Shown: positions 51,881 to 59,857 of the stretch, one piece after another
How positions within the stretch are numbered: the first letter of the stretch is position 1
How the letters are laid out: every line of letters starts with the position of its first letter
DNA from: Arthrobacter sp. FW306-07-I
GTDB lineage: Bacteria > Actinomycetota > Actinomycetes > Actinomycetales > Micrococcaceae
Direction of reading: 5' to 3'
NCBI RefSeq assembly: GCF_021800405.1
Contig: NZ_CP084550.1
Location: 3,472,001 to 3,536,000, forward strand
DNA: 64,000 nucleotides
Position numbers and translations under genes: made by a program
Notes under the pieces: generated by a model
Database searches by the model: none
The model's input: the letters and a program-made list of their open reading frames with translations, nothing else
Told to the model about the DNA's origin: nothing

Positions 51881-52596
51881 CGGGCCACCCCCGCGCCCGA
51901 GAGGGCCAGGACAGCATCAAGTTCGGTGGTGGTGAGCCCGTTGGCCAGAAGGTAGCCGCGGGTGTCCAGGCCGCGGACAAACGCCACCACCGCACGCCCC
52001 CGCTGTTCCAGAAGCGGCGCCAGCTCCGGCTCAGCCAGGTACCGCTCCCGGCTGTGGGGCGGGCCGTGGGTGCGGTATCGCTCGTTGATGCCGCGGACGG
52101 CCCTTCGGTAGCCTTCGGCGATCTCTTCGTCAGAATCACCCGAAAGGTCCTGGACCATGGCAGCGACCAGTCCGCTGCGGTCGCGTCCCGCGGCGCAGTG
52201 CAGCAGGACGTTCCCCTTGGGCGCGGCCACGGCGATGGCACGGAACACACCCACCAGCTTTTCGGGGAAGAGCCGGGCGTTCTCTGCGTAGTGGGCTGGA
52301 TCGTTCAGGTAGGGGCCGGCGACTGCGGTGAAGCGCGGGTCACCGGGCTCCTCCGTTGGCGCCTGCACCACCTCGATCCCGGCCCAGGCAGCGGCAGGCA
52401 CTGCCGGGTCGTTGTCCCGGCGCCGCCCCTCATCAGCGTTACGGAGATCCACCACAGTGCGGACGCCGTCGTCGAACGCCTGTTTCCACCCTGTTTCCGT
52501 CAGCCACTCGCGCCGCCCCATGCGGTAAATGCCGCCGGAAACGTGCCACGCGTTGACAGCGCCATCCCAGTCCATGGACCTGCCCCTTGTGCTCAT
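51877..52596 (-). CDS. Tyrosine phosphatase superfamily protein (atypical DSP-like)
   Basis: 239-residue phosphatase. The P-loop HCAAGRDRSG follows a beta strand GNVLLHC; the earlier segment TVVDLRNADEGRRRDND fits the DSP/PTP lipid-phosphatase class. It carries no obvious signal peptide. The last four bases overlap the start of the sortase-anchored protease (ATGA), so the two are transcribed and translated together. A role in cell-wall or protease regulation is conceivable but unproven. Confidence 0.87.
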   Translation of the reverse strand: MSTRGRSMDWDGAVNAWHVSGGIYRMGRREWLTETGWKQAFDDGVRTVVDLRNADEGRRRDNDPAVPAAAWAGIEVVQAPTEEPGDPRFTAVAGPYLNDPAHYAENARLFPEKLVGVFRAIAVAAPKGNVLLHCAAGRDRSGLVAAMVQDLSGDSDEEIAEGYRRAVRGINERYRTHGPPHSRERYLAEPELAPLLEQRGRAVVAFVRGLDTRGYLLANGLTTTELDAVLALSGAGVAR

Positions 52597-52755
52597 CCGG
52601 ACAGCTAATCACACGCTGCTGGGAGCCGCATGTCACATAAGGGGAAGAGGCGGTGCAGCGCGAGTGTCCAATGGCCCGTGACAGGTGTGACAGGCGGGAG
52701 TACTGTGACGAAAACTTGGCCCACTGGAGGGCACTGAGCATTCGAGGGGGAACAC

Positions 52756-53592
52756 ATGGGAACAGTTTCAGCACGACGGCGGCCGCGGGCTTTCGCTGCC
52801 GCCTTTGCCACGCTGGCGATCGCCGCAGGCTTTGCGGCCGCTCCGGCGCAGGCAGTGGACAAAGACAAGTACATCGCGCTGGGTGATTCGTATGCCGCGG
52901 GACAAGGTGCCGGGCCGTACCTGGACGCCTGCTATCGCAGCAACAGCGCCTATGCCGAACTTGCGAATGAAGCCAAATCAATCCAATTGGTGGTGAATGC
53001 TGCCTGGAGCGGCAAGACCACTTGGGACGTCGTGAACAGCCAGCTTCGCCAGCTGAACAAAAGCACGGAGCTCGTGACCATCACCGCAGGAGGCAACAAC
53101 ATCGGGTTCGGAGACATCATCACCGCTTGCGGGGCTGCCCTGGCCAACCCCGCCGCGGGACCCGCATGTGACGCGGCCACCGCCTCAGCCGCGGCGATGA
53201 TCCAGAGCGGACAGCTCACCCGGGACGTCATTTCGATGATCCAGAGCGTGAAGGCCGCCGCACCCAATGCCAGGATCGTGGTGACGGGCTATCCCTACCT
53301 GTACGACCCCGTCACCCCCAATCCTGCCGATCCGCTGTCGCTGTTTATCCAGCAGGCAACCGTCCTGGCCGATGGCCTGGACGCCTCCATCGCGGCGGCC
53401 GCCAGTGCCACAGGGGTTCAGTACGTGGACGTCCGGGGAGCGTTCGCCGGCCACGGCGTCAACTCCGCGGATCCCTGGATCAATCTGGATCTGGCCAACC
53501 CCGCCAGCCCGGACAACTTCCACCCGAACGCCGCGGGCTACCAGGCCTACTTCGCTGCGCTCACCGGTTCCGGCGCCTACTCCGTCCCCTAG
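52756..53592 (+). CDS. Secreted SGNH/GDSL-family esterase
   Basis: 278-residue exported esterase or lipase. A signal peptide ends ASAPAQA-like; block I YIALGDSYAAG holds Ser, block III AGGNNIGF holds Asn, and the final block DNFHPNAAGY holds the Asp and His. It follows the GGGGG-rich ribosome site before the ATG. The three-residue overlap with the convergent GNAT gene is stop to stop. Substrate could be a lipid, acetylated sugar or polyester. Confidence 0.9.
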   Translation: MGTVSARRRPRAFAAAFATLAIAAGFAAAPAQAVDKDKYIALGDSYAAGQGAGPYLDACYRSNSAYAELANEAKSIQLVVNAAWSGKTTWDVVNSQLRQLNKSTELVTITAGGNNIGFGDIITACGAALANPAAGPACDAATASAAAMIQSGQLTRDVISMIQSVKAAAPNARIVVTGYPYLYDPVTPNPADPLSLFIQQATVLADGLDASIAAAASATGVQYVDVRGAFAGHGVNSADPWINLDLANPASPDNFHPNAAGYQAYFAALTGSGAYSVP

Positions 53593-54209
53593 CCGTGCCC
53601 CTGTCCGCGCCGGTCCAGTCGATACTCAAGCCCGGCGCGGACGGCAGGCCACTCGTGCTCCAGGATGGAGAACACCACGGTGTCCCGCAGGTTTCCGTCA
53701 CTGGTCCGTGAATGGCTGCGCAGCACCCCGTCCTGTTTGGCACCCAACCGGGCGATGGCCTCACGCGACTGGTGGTTCAACCAGTGCGTCCGGAACTCGA
53801 CGGCCGGGCAGCCAATGGTTTCGAAGGCGTGCCGCAGCAGCAGGAGCTTGGAATCCGGGTTGGTCCCGGTCCCCTGCACGGACGCGGCGTTCCAGGTGGA
53901 GCCAATCTCTACACGCGGCGTAGCGGCGTCAATGTTCATGTAGGTGGTCATGCCGATAACGCGTCCCGGTCCGCCGGTTGCGGCATCGATCAGCCGGGTG
54001 GTGAATGGCAGCATGAACCCCTGCTCCTGCAGGGCCAGCCGGCGCCGGATTTCCGCGGCCATTTTGCCGGGTGCGGGCACCGACGTGTACCAAAGCTTCC
54101 ACAGCTCGCCGTCCCTGGCAGCCTCCACCAAGCCGTCGTGGTGCTCCTCCCCAAGCGGCTCGAGGATTACGTAGCGGCCCGTGAGGGTAAGGGGTTCAAG
54201 GAAAGTCAC
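53589..54209 (-). CDS. GNAT family acetyltransferase (RimJ/RimL-like)
   Basis: 206 residues. The N-terminal strand TGRYVILEPLGEEHH, the substrate strand RVIGMTTYMNIDAATPRVEIG, and the CoA region GTGTNPDSKLLLLRHAFE form a GNAT core, with a C-terminal HSRTSDGNLRDTVVFSILEHEW. RimJ/L-like enzymes acetylate ribosomal proteins or small amines. It overlaps the GDSL gene by four bases at the stops. Confidence 0.88.
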   Translation of the reverse strand: MTFLEPLTLTGRYVILEPLGEEHHDGLVEAARDGELWKLWYTSVPAPGKMAAEIRRRLALQEQGFMLPFTTRLIDAATGGPGRVIGMTTYMNIDAATPRVEIGSTWNAASVQGTGTNPDSKLLLLRHAFETIGCPAVEFRTHWLNHQSREAIARLGAKQDGVLRSHSRTSDGNLRDTVVFSILEHEWPAVRAGLEYRLDRRGQGHG

Positions 54210-54282
54210 TGCACCAGCCTAGGCCGCCGGAAGCACGGGTTACGCTGGGGCAAGCACCAAGACGTCGAGCGAGGGAGTCACC

Positions 54283-54516
54283 ATGTCAGGCCAGAATCCG
54301 GATCCGGAAGAGGACAAGCTCACCGGTTTGGAGCCCGGGGGCGGAGTGCCGCCAGGGGAAACACCACCGGGTGAAGCTTCCACCAGCATGACGCAGGGTC
54401 ACGACGAGCACGGCACCCGCAAGGGCACGCAGTTCCTGTGGATCGGCATCATCGGCGTGGTTGTCGTGCTGTGCCTCCTGTACTTCATCGGCTACATCGT
54501 GGGGTTCTTCGACTGA
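54283..54516 (+). CDS. DUF6480-like small membrane protein
   Basis: 77 residues. The first half is acidic and Pro/Gly-rich (LEPGGGVPPGETPPGEAS, characteristic of DUF6480), and residues about 50-74 form one transmembrane helix. Function is unknown. GAGGGAG precedes the ATG. It precedes a convergent paa operon. Confidence 0.8.
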   Translation: MSGQNPDPEEDKLTGLEPGGGVPPGETPPGEASTSMTQGHDEHGTRKGTQFLWIGIIGVVVVLCLLYFIGYIVGFFD

Positions 54517-54540
54517 ATCCGTCAGCGTAGGCGGGGATTC

Positions 54541-55425
54541 CTAGCTGGGCCAGTCGAAGAAACCCTTGCCGGTCTTGCGCCCCAGCTCACCGCGGGCCAC
54601 CTTGTCCCTGAGGATCTGCGGGGGCGCGAACCGGTCTCCAAGTGTCGACTGCAGGTATTCGGCGATGCCCAGGCGGACGTCAAGGCCCACGATGTCCGTG
54701 GTTTTCAGCGGACCGGTGGGGTGCTTGTAGCCAAGGACCATGGCGTTGTCGATGTCCTCGGCCGAGGCGACCCCTTCCTCCACCATCCGCATGGCCTCCA
54801 GCGCGATGGCCACGCCCAGGCGTGAGGACGCGAACCCAGGGGCATCGTTGACGACGACGGCGGTCTTGCCAAGTGCCTCCACCCACGTTTTTGCCGCGGC
54901 AGCAAGTCGGGGCGACGTGCGCTCCCCCAGCACCACCTCGATGAGCGTGGATGCCGGAACGGGGTTGAAGAAGTGCAGGCCCAGGAAGTTCTCCGGCCGC
55001 TTCAGTTCGCTGGCCAGCCCGTTGACCGACAGGGAAGAGGTGTTGGACGCGATGAACCCGTCCTCTGCCAGCCGCTCTTCAATGCCCCGCAGCGCCGTTA
55101 CTTTGAGGTCCCAGTCTTCGGGGACCGCTTCCACCACCAACTCGCGGCCGCTGAAGTCGTCGTAGTCGGTACTCACAGTCAGCCGGGACCCAAGTTCGTC
55201 GAAGTTGGCGTCCACGGCCCCGCGCTCGATGCTCTTCAGGGCTGCCGACTCCACGCGTTCGCGCGCACTCTCGGCGGAGACGTCGTCGCGCTCCACCACC
55301 AGGACGTTCGCGCCCTTGATGAGGAAGGCGTGGGCAATCCCCGCGCCCATGCGGCCGCCGCCCAGCACTCCCACGAAGCGGGGAAGGCCGGTGGGCAGGT
55401 TTGGGTTCGTTGTTGAATCGCTCAC
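54541..55425 (-). CDS. paaH: 3-hydroxyacyl-CoA dehydrogenase (PaaH-like)
   Basis: 294 residues. The N-terminal Rossmann fold begins VGVLGGGRMGAGIAHAF; the NAD-dependent oxidation motif and catalytic His are in LGLHFFNPVP, and the C-terminal dimer domain ends ELGRKTGKGFFDWPS. In phenylacetate breakdown PaaH oxidises 3-hydroxyadipyl-CoA. The GTG is 4 bases after the enoyl-CoA hydratase stop with GGAAAG upstream. Third gene of the operon. Confidence 0.92.
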   Translation of the reverse strand: MSDSTTNPNLPTGLPRFVGVLGGGRMGAGIAHAFLIKGANVLVVERDDVSAESARERVESAALKSIERGAVDANFDELGSRLTVSTDYDDFSGRELVVEAVPEDWDLKVTALRGIEERLAEDGFIASNTSSLSVNGLASELKRPENFLGLHFFNPVPASTLIEVVLGERTSPRLAAAAKTWVEALGKTAVVVNDAPGFASSRLGVAIALEAMRMVEEGVASAEDIDNAMVLGYKHPTGPLKTTDIVGLDVRLGIAEYLQSTLGDRFAPPQILRDKVARGELGRKTGKGFFDWPS

Positions 55426-55429
55426 GGGT

Positions 55430-56233
55430 CTACTTTCCGTCGGCAGGGTTGGCGGCGTTTGCCTTCTTGGCCGCGTTACGGTCCAGGAACGCCTGCATGC
55501 GGTCGAACTTGGCCTGCGACTCGAAGAGGATGCCTTGGGCCAGTTGGTCAATGATCGGGTGGGCTTCCGCAGGTGCGTGGAAGACGGACTTGGTGATGCG
55601 GACGGCCAGGGGATCCTGGCGTCCGATCCTGTTGGCCAGGCTGTGGGCGGCGTCCAGGAGGTCGGCGGGGTCGTGGATTTCGGTGATGAGGTTGATGGCC
55701 TTGGCTTCACCGGCGCCGAGGACCAGCCCGGCCAGCAGGATCTGCTTGGCCAGCGGCTCACCCACCAGTTCCTTGAGCCGCCAGCTGGCACCGGCCGCGG
55801 CAAGGATGCCCAGCCCCGTTTCCGGGTTGCCGATCCTTACGTTGGGGGTGCCGATCCGGAAGTCCGCAGCATAGGCGAGCTCGGCGCCGCCACCCAGGCA
55901 GTAGCCGTCCAGCGCGGCGATGACCGGCATGGGCAACTTGGCGATCCGGACGAAGATAGTGGAGTTGATTCCCTGCAGGGCATCGTCCCGCCGCCGTTCG
56001 CGCAACTGCGCGATGTCGGCCCCGGAGGCGAACACTCCTTCCACGCCGGCGATGATCAGTACCTTGGGGTTCTGTTCCAGCGCGGCGCAGACTGTGTGGA
56101 GTTCGTCCACCATCTGCTGGTCGATCGCGTTCTTCACCTCGGGCCGGTTGAGCAGCACCACCACCCGGTCTTCCCGCTCCTCCACCACGAGGGATGAGAA
56201 CTTTTCTTCGGCGAGGTTCACCGCAACGGCCAT
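55430..56233 (-). CDS. Enoyl-CoA hydratase/isomerase (PaaF- or PaaG-type)
   Basis: 267-residue crotonase-fold enzyme. The substrate oxyanion loops are seen in GVFASGADIAQL and LDGYCLGGGAELAYAADFRIG, and the catalytic Glu in NPETGLGILAAAGA. It hydrates 2,3-dehydroadipyl-CoA or isomerises oxepin-CoA; only one crotonase is in this operon so the exact role is open. Its ATG overlaps the thiolase stop (TAATG), indicating coupled translation. Confidence 0.9.
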   Translation of the reverse strand: MAVAVNLAEEKFSSLVVEEREDRVVVLLNRPEVKNAIDQQMVDELHTVCAALEQNPKVLIIAGVEGVFASGADIAQLRERRRDDALQGINSTIFVRIAKLPMPVIAALDGYCLGGGAELAYAADFRIGTPNVRIGNPETGLGILAAAGASWRLKELVGEPLAKQILLAGLVLGAGEAKAINLITEIHDPADLLDAAHSLANRIGRQDPLAVRITKSVFHAPAEAHPIIDQLAQGILFESQAKFDRMQAFLDRNAAKKANAANPADGK

Positions 56234-57459
56234 TAGATCTTCTCCAGCAGCATTGCGGTGCCCTGGCCCACGCCGACGCACATGGTGGCGAGGCCAATCT
56301 TCGCGTCCTCGCGTTCCATCCGTCCCAGCAGGGTGATGGCGATCCGTGACCCGCTGGAACCGAGGGGGTGGCCCAGGGCGATGGCGCCGCCGTCACGGTT
56401 TACGATTTCCGGTTCCAGACCCAGGCGGCGGATGCAGGCCAGGGACTGCGTGGCAAAGGCTTCATTAAGTTCGACGGCGCCCAGCTCGCCGACGCTCAGG
56501 CCGCTCCGCTTGAGCACCTTCTGGGTGGCGGGGACCGGGCCGATGCCCATGATCTCCGGTTCACAGCCTGCAGAGGCGCCGTCGATGATACGGGCACGCG
56601 GAGTCAGGCCCAGGCGCTCGATGGCCGCTTCGGAGGCGACGATGATGGCTGAGGCTCCGTCGTTGAGGGACGATGAGTTGCCAGCGGTGACCACCGATCC
56701 GCCATGTGCCACCGGCTTCAGCCCGGCAAGGACCTCAAGGCTGGTGCCGGGCCGGGGGCCCTCGTCGGTGTCCACCACGGTTTCGGATTTGCGGGTCTTG
56801 ACCGTGACGGGAACGATCTCGTCCTTGAACCGGCCGGCTTCGATGGCATCCAGGGCCAGCTCGTGGGAGCGGACTGCGAACGCGTCGGCGTCTTCCCGGG
56901 AAATGTTGTCCACCCGCGCCACTTCCTCCGCGGTCTCCGGCATGGAGTAGGTCATCTTCCCGTCGCGGGACAGGCCGCCGTGCTGGAAGTGGGGGTTGGT
57001 GAAGCGCCAGCCGATGGAGGTGTCGAAGATCTGGCCCGGCTTGGCGAACGCGGCGGTGGGCTTTTCCTGCACCCAGGGTGCGCGGCTCATGGATTCCACG
57101 CCCCCGGCGATGACGATGTCCGCAGCTCCGGCCTTGATCATGTGGCTGGCCTGGATAATGGCGCTCAGGCCCGATGCGCACAGCCGGTTGACGGTGATCC
57201 CTGGAATGTGGAGCGGCAGCCCCGCCAGCAGGGTGGCCATCCGGGCCACGTTCCGGTTCTCCTCGCCGGCGCCGTTCGCGTTGCCGAGGATCACTTCCTC
57301 AATGCTCTCCGGATCCAGGCCGGCACGCTGCACCGCTTCCCGGACCACCAGGGCCGCAAGATCATCAGGCCGCACGGAGGACAAAGCCCCTCCATACCTG
57401 CCCACCGGCGTTCGGACCCCGCCAACAAGGAAAGCCTGCGGACCTGCGGTTGCAGCCAT
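56233..57459 (-). CDS. Acetyl-CoA acyltransferase (3-oxoadipyl-CoA thiolase, PaaE/PaaJ-type)
   Basis: 408-residue thiolase. Active sites: Cys in NRLCASGLSAI, the loop NSSSLNDGASA, His in ELNEAFATQS and GHPLGSSGSR, and Cys in TMCVGVGQG. It cleaves 3-oxoadipyl-CoA or dehydrosuberyl-CoA to succinyl-CoA and acetyl-CoA. First gene of the operon, 64 bases from a PaaR-type operator. ATG with GAAGGGTG upstream; a GTG 15 bases earlier lacks a site. Confidence 0.93.
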   Translation of the reverse strand: MAATAGPQAFLVGGVRTPVGRYGGALSSVRPDDLAALVVREAVQRAGLDPESIEEVILGNANGAGEENRNVARMATLLAGLPLHIPGITVNRLCASGLSAIIQASHMIKAGAADIVIAGGVESMSRAPWVQEKPTAAFAKPGQIFDTSIGWRFTNPHFQHGGLSRDGKMTYSMPETAEEVARVDNISREDADAFAVRSHELALDAIEAGRFKDEIVPVTVKTRKSETVVDTDEGPRPGTSLEVLAGLKPVAHGGSVVTAGNSSSLNDGASAIIVASEAAIERLGLTPRARIIDGASAGCEPEIMGIGPVPATQKVLKRSGLSVGELGAVELNEAFATQSLACIRRLGLEPEIVNRDGGAIALGHPLGSSGSRIAITLLGRMEREDAKIGLATMCVGVGQGTAMLLEKI

Positions 57460-57522
57460 GGAAACACCCTTCACGCGATAAACAGCACTGTCATCGGCGG
57501 CCGGCGCAGCGGAACCCTCCAC

Positions 57523-57544
57523 TTACCGACCGTTCGTTCTGTAA
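57523..57544. promoter_or_regulatory. PaaR-type operator upstream of the thiolase operon
   Basis: TTACCGACC (left) and GTTCTGTAA (right) are imperfect mirror halves around CGTTC, 22 bases in total, 64 bases before the thiolase start. It matches the sites at 40412 and 48281. Confidence 0.8.
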
Positions 57545-57577
57545 ATGGTACACGGCAGGCCCCACGCGCGCATCCGG

Positions 57578-58252
57578 TTACAGCACCGCCACCCCCAGGT
57601 GCGCCGCAATTAGCGGCGCCAAAAGGTTCAGCTGATACTCGTCGATAACCATTCCGGACAGGCTGCCCAAGCCGCTGATCCCGCGGAATTCCGTACCCCT
57701 GATATCAAAATCCTTCAGCTTGGCTCCCGTCAGGTCCAGTGAGCCCACTGTGCAGCCCTCAAGCTTCACCCTTGTTGCCGCGGCACCCCCGAGGTCCAGT
57801 TCATTGATGATGCAGCCGCTGATCAGCACGTCAGTGAGCTTGGCGCCGCGGAGATTGAGGAAGTCCACCTTGCCGCCGTCGATCCGCACGGACTGCAAGC
57901 CGCTTTCATAGAGTTCGGCCGAGCCCAGCCGGGGATTCCGGAACTCAACCTCGCGCCAGGTAGTCCGGGCACCGCGGAAGACAGGCGCGTACGCCTCTGC
58001 CAGGATGCAGTCGCGGAATGAGGCACCGCGGAGCTGGGTGTCGTTCAAGGACGCTGCATCAAACCGGCACTCGGCAAAAACGCTGTCCGCGAGGTCGAGG
58101 CCGTCCATGGCGGCACGGGTGAACCGTGCATTCTCATGCCGGTCACCGCGGCGGAACGCGTGGCCCGGCAGGTCCTCGAGGTCATTCAACTCCACCGGGG
58201 AGAGCCGGGGCGGGACCACCCTGGCTGCCGCCTTGCCGCGCGCTTTATCCAT
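57578..58252 (-). CDS. Pentapeptide-repeat protein
   Basis: 224 residues with about a dozen A(D/N)LxX-type repeats forming a right-handed beta-helix (for example LADSVFAECRF, AASLNDTQLRGASFRDCIL, LRGAKLTDVLI). Such proteins mimic DNA in gyrase protection or act as scaffolds; no role can be assigned. The ATG giving MDKARG is used; a TTG 30 bases upstream is an alternative. It is upstream of, and opposite to, the CsbD gene. Confidence 0.87.
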   Translation of the reverse strand: MDKARGKAAARVVPPRLSPVELNDLEDLPGHAFRRGDRHENARFTRAAMDGLDLADSVFAECRFDAASLNDTQLRGASFRDCILAEAYAPVFRGARTTWREVEFRNPRLGSAELYESGLQSVRIDGGKVDFLNLRGAKLTDVLISGCIINELDLGGAAATRVKLEGCTVGSLDLTGAKLKDFDIRGTEFRGISGLGSLSGMVIDEYQLNLLAPLIAAHLGVAVL

Positions 58253-58325
58253 GAGCCCGAGCCTAGCGGTGGGGCCTGACAAAGGGCAGCAAACGCAGCG
58301 CGGGACTTGAAATGGTAAGCAAGCT

Positions 58326-58336
58326 TTGCTTATCGT
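58326..58336 (+). promoter_or_regulatory. TTTGCTTATCG motif before the CsbD gene
   Basis: The right half of TAAGCAAGCTTTGCTTA, an imperfect palindrome starting at 58316, followed by TCGTG. It lies 45 bases before the ATG, like the TGCTTACTAT motif at the DUF2945 gene. Confidence 0.35.
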
Positions 58337-58380
58337 GAAAGGGCACGGTTGATCGACGGAAACGAAAGGAGGCCGGAAAC

Positions 58381-58557
58381 ATGGGCCTCGGAGACAAGAT
58401 CAGTAACGCGGCAGAGAACCTTGGCGGCAAGGCCAAGGAAGCTGCAGGCAACGCGACCGACAACGACCGTCTCAAGGCAGAAGGCCAGGCCGACCAGGTC
58501 AAGGCAGACGCCAAGAAGGTGGGCGAAAGCGTCAAGGACGAGTTCAAGCGCAGCTAG
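58381..58557 (+). CDS. CsbD-family stress protein
   Basis: 58-residue hydrophilic protein: MGLGDKISNAAENLGGKAKE followed by repeated Lys/Ala/Asp/Glu helical units, the CsbD pattern (sigma-B-dependent stress protein in Bacillus). AAAGGAGG precedes the ATG. A 16-bp terminator hairpin follows. It is too small to be found by long-frame searches but is well supported. Confidence 0.9.
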   Translation: MGLGDKISNAAENLGGKAKEAAGNATDNDRLKAEGQADQVKADAKKVGESVKDEFKRS

Positions 58558-58602
58558 TCCTTGCTGATGCAGCCGCAGCGAACGGCGTGCTGCAGCAGCC
58601 CC

Positions 58603-58637
58603 AAACGGCGGCGGATCCCTTGGATCTGCCGCCGTTT
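58603..58637 (+). terminator. Strong hairpin after CsbD gene
   Basis: AAACGGCGGC pairs with GCCGCCGTTT and the stem continues through GGATCC/GGATC to a loop of about three bases, about 16 base pairs. It sits 46 bases after the stop. A palindromic element follows 16 bases later. Confidence 0.8.
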
Positions 58638-58652
58638 CGCTGTCCACTCATC

Positions 58653-58712
58653 ATCGATTGCTGCGTACTTGTCGTTTTGACGGCTCATAACGACAAATAC
58701 ACAGCAATCGAT
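58653..58712. repeat. 60-nt palindromic element, ATCGATTGCT family, copy 2
   Basis: Starts ATCGATTGCTGCGTA and ends TACACAGCAATCGAT; arms stay paired for 24 positions with two mismatches. Exactly 60 nt, as in copy 1, and 44 of 60 positions agree. It lies between the CsbD terminator and the convergent dinB gene. Confidence 0.9.
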
Positions 58713-58740
58713 GCCGGAAGTCAGCAATCTAAGGGGGAAG

Positions 58741-59811
58741 TCACCAGCCGCTGCGGGTCGGCGTGTGGCCCTGCCGCGAATCCTCAGGCATGGTCATTTC
58801 GGCCCGGAGTCCAAGCAGCCGGATGGGTTGCCCGGGCTCGATCTTCGCCGCGAGGTCAAGGGCCCGGGACAGCACGTCCTCGGGATCGGACGTCTGGGGA
58901 ATCTTCCGCGCGTAGGTCCTGGTGGTGAACGGCGCATACCGAACTTTCAACGTCAGGCCGATCACCGGCCTTCCCTCGGCAGCAACATCCTCCAGCACGC
59001 GCGCGGCCAGCTCCCGGACGGCGTCGCGAATCCACTCGGGGTCTGTCAGGTCGCGCTGGAAGGTGGTCTCTCGGCTGTGCCCCCGCGGCACCCAGGGCGT
59101 ATCGTCAACGACCCGGGAGCCGTCCCCCCGTCCCAGCTGCGCGTACCAGGGACCCATTTTCGGACCAAACTCGGGGACCAGGTCACTGGGGTCCGCCGCT
59201 GCGAGCTCGGCAACAGTCTTGATCCCCAGGGTGGCGAGGCGCCGTGAGATCTTGGTTCCCACGCCCCACAGCTCCACCGTCGGCCGGCTCCCCATGACGT
59301 CCAGCCAGTTCTCTTCCGTGAGCCGAAAGACCCCCGCGGGCTTGCCGAATGAAGTGGCAACCTTGGCGCGGAGCAGGGTGTCGCCGATCCCCACGCTGCA
59401 GTGCAGCTGGGTTTCCGCCAGGACGGCCTCCTGCAAAAGCCTGGCAAAGGCTTCTGGATCGGTAGTCTCGACGCCAACGAAAGCCTCGTCCCAGCCGAGC
59501 ACCTGGACTGTGGTTCCCGGCTGCGAGCGCAGCACCGCCATGACCTTCTCCGACGCCTCAAGGTAGGCCCCGTGGTCCACGGGCAAGATGACGGCATCCG
59601 GCACTTTCCGCGCGGCAATCCGCAGCGGCATTCCCGAGCCAACCCCAAAGGCCCTGGCCTCATAGGATGCCGTGGACACGACGGCGCGCTCGGTAGGGTC
59701 CCCGCGCCCGCCCACAATCAACGGCTTTCCCGCCAGCTCGGGCCGGCGGAGCACTTCAACGGCAGCGATGAACTGGTCCAGGTCCACATGCAGCACCCAC
59801 GGTTCGCTCAC
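58741..59811 (-). CDS. dinB: DNA polymerase IV
   Basis: 356-residue Y-family translesion polymerase. The catalytic acids are in HVDLDQFIAAVE near the start and WDEAFVGVE, with the nucleotide loop AVVSTASYEARAFGVGSGMP. The thumb and little-finger domains follow (KATVA.. ELWGVGTKISRRLATLG; RAEMTMP at the end). WDEAFVG in place of the more usual SIDEAYLD is seen in other actinobacterial DinB proteins. The C-terminal beta-clamp-binding peptide is not obvious. Confidence 0.93.
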   Translation of the reverse strand: MSEPWVLHVDLDQFIAAVEVLRRPELAGKPLIVGGRGDPTERAVVSTASYEARAFGVGSGMPLRIAARKVPDAVILPVDHGAYLEASEKVMAVLRSQPGTTVQVLGWDEAFVGVETTDPEAFARLLQEAVLAETQLHCSVGIGDTLLRAKVATSFGKPAGVFRLTEENWLDVMGSRPTVELWGVGTKISRRLATLGIKTVAELAAADPSDLVPEFGPKMGPWYAQLGRGDGSRVVDDTPWVPRGHSRETTFQRDLTDPEWIRDAVRELAARVLEDVAAEGRPVIGLTLKVRYAPFTTRTYARKIPQTSDPEDVLSRALDLAAKIEPGQPIRLLGLRAEMTMPEDSRQGHTPTRSGW

Positions 59812-59857
59812 AAGCCCCAGTCTGCCCGGTGGGACTCCCAGCGGCTAGCCTTGGGCC

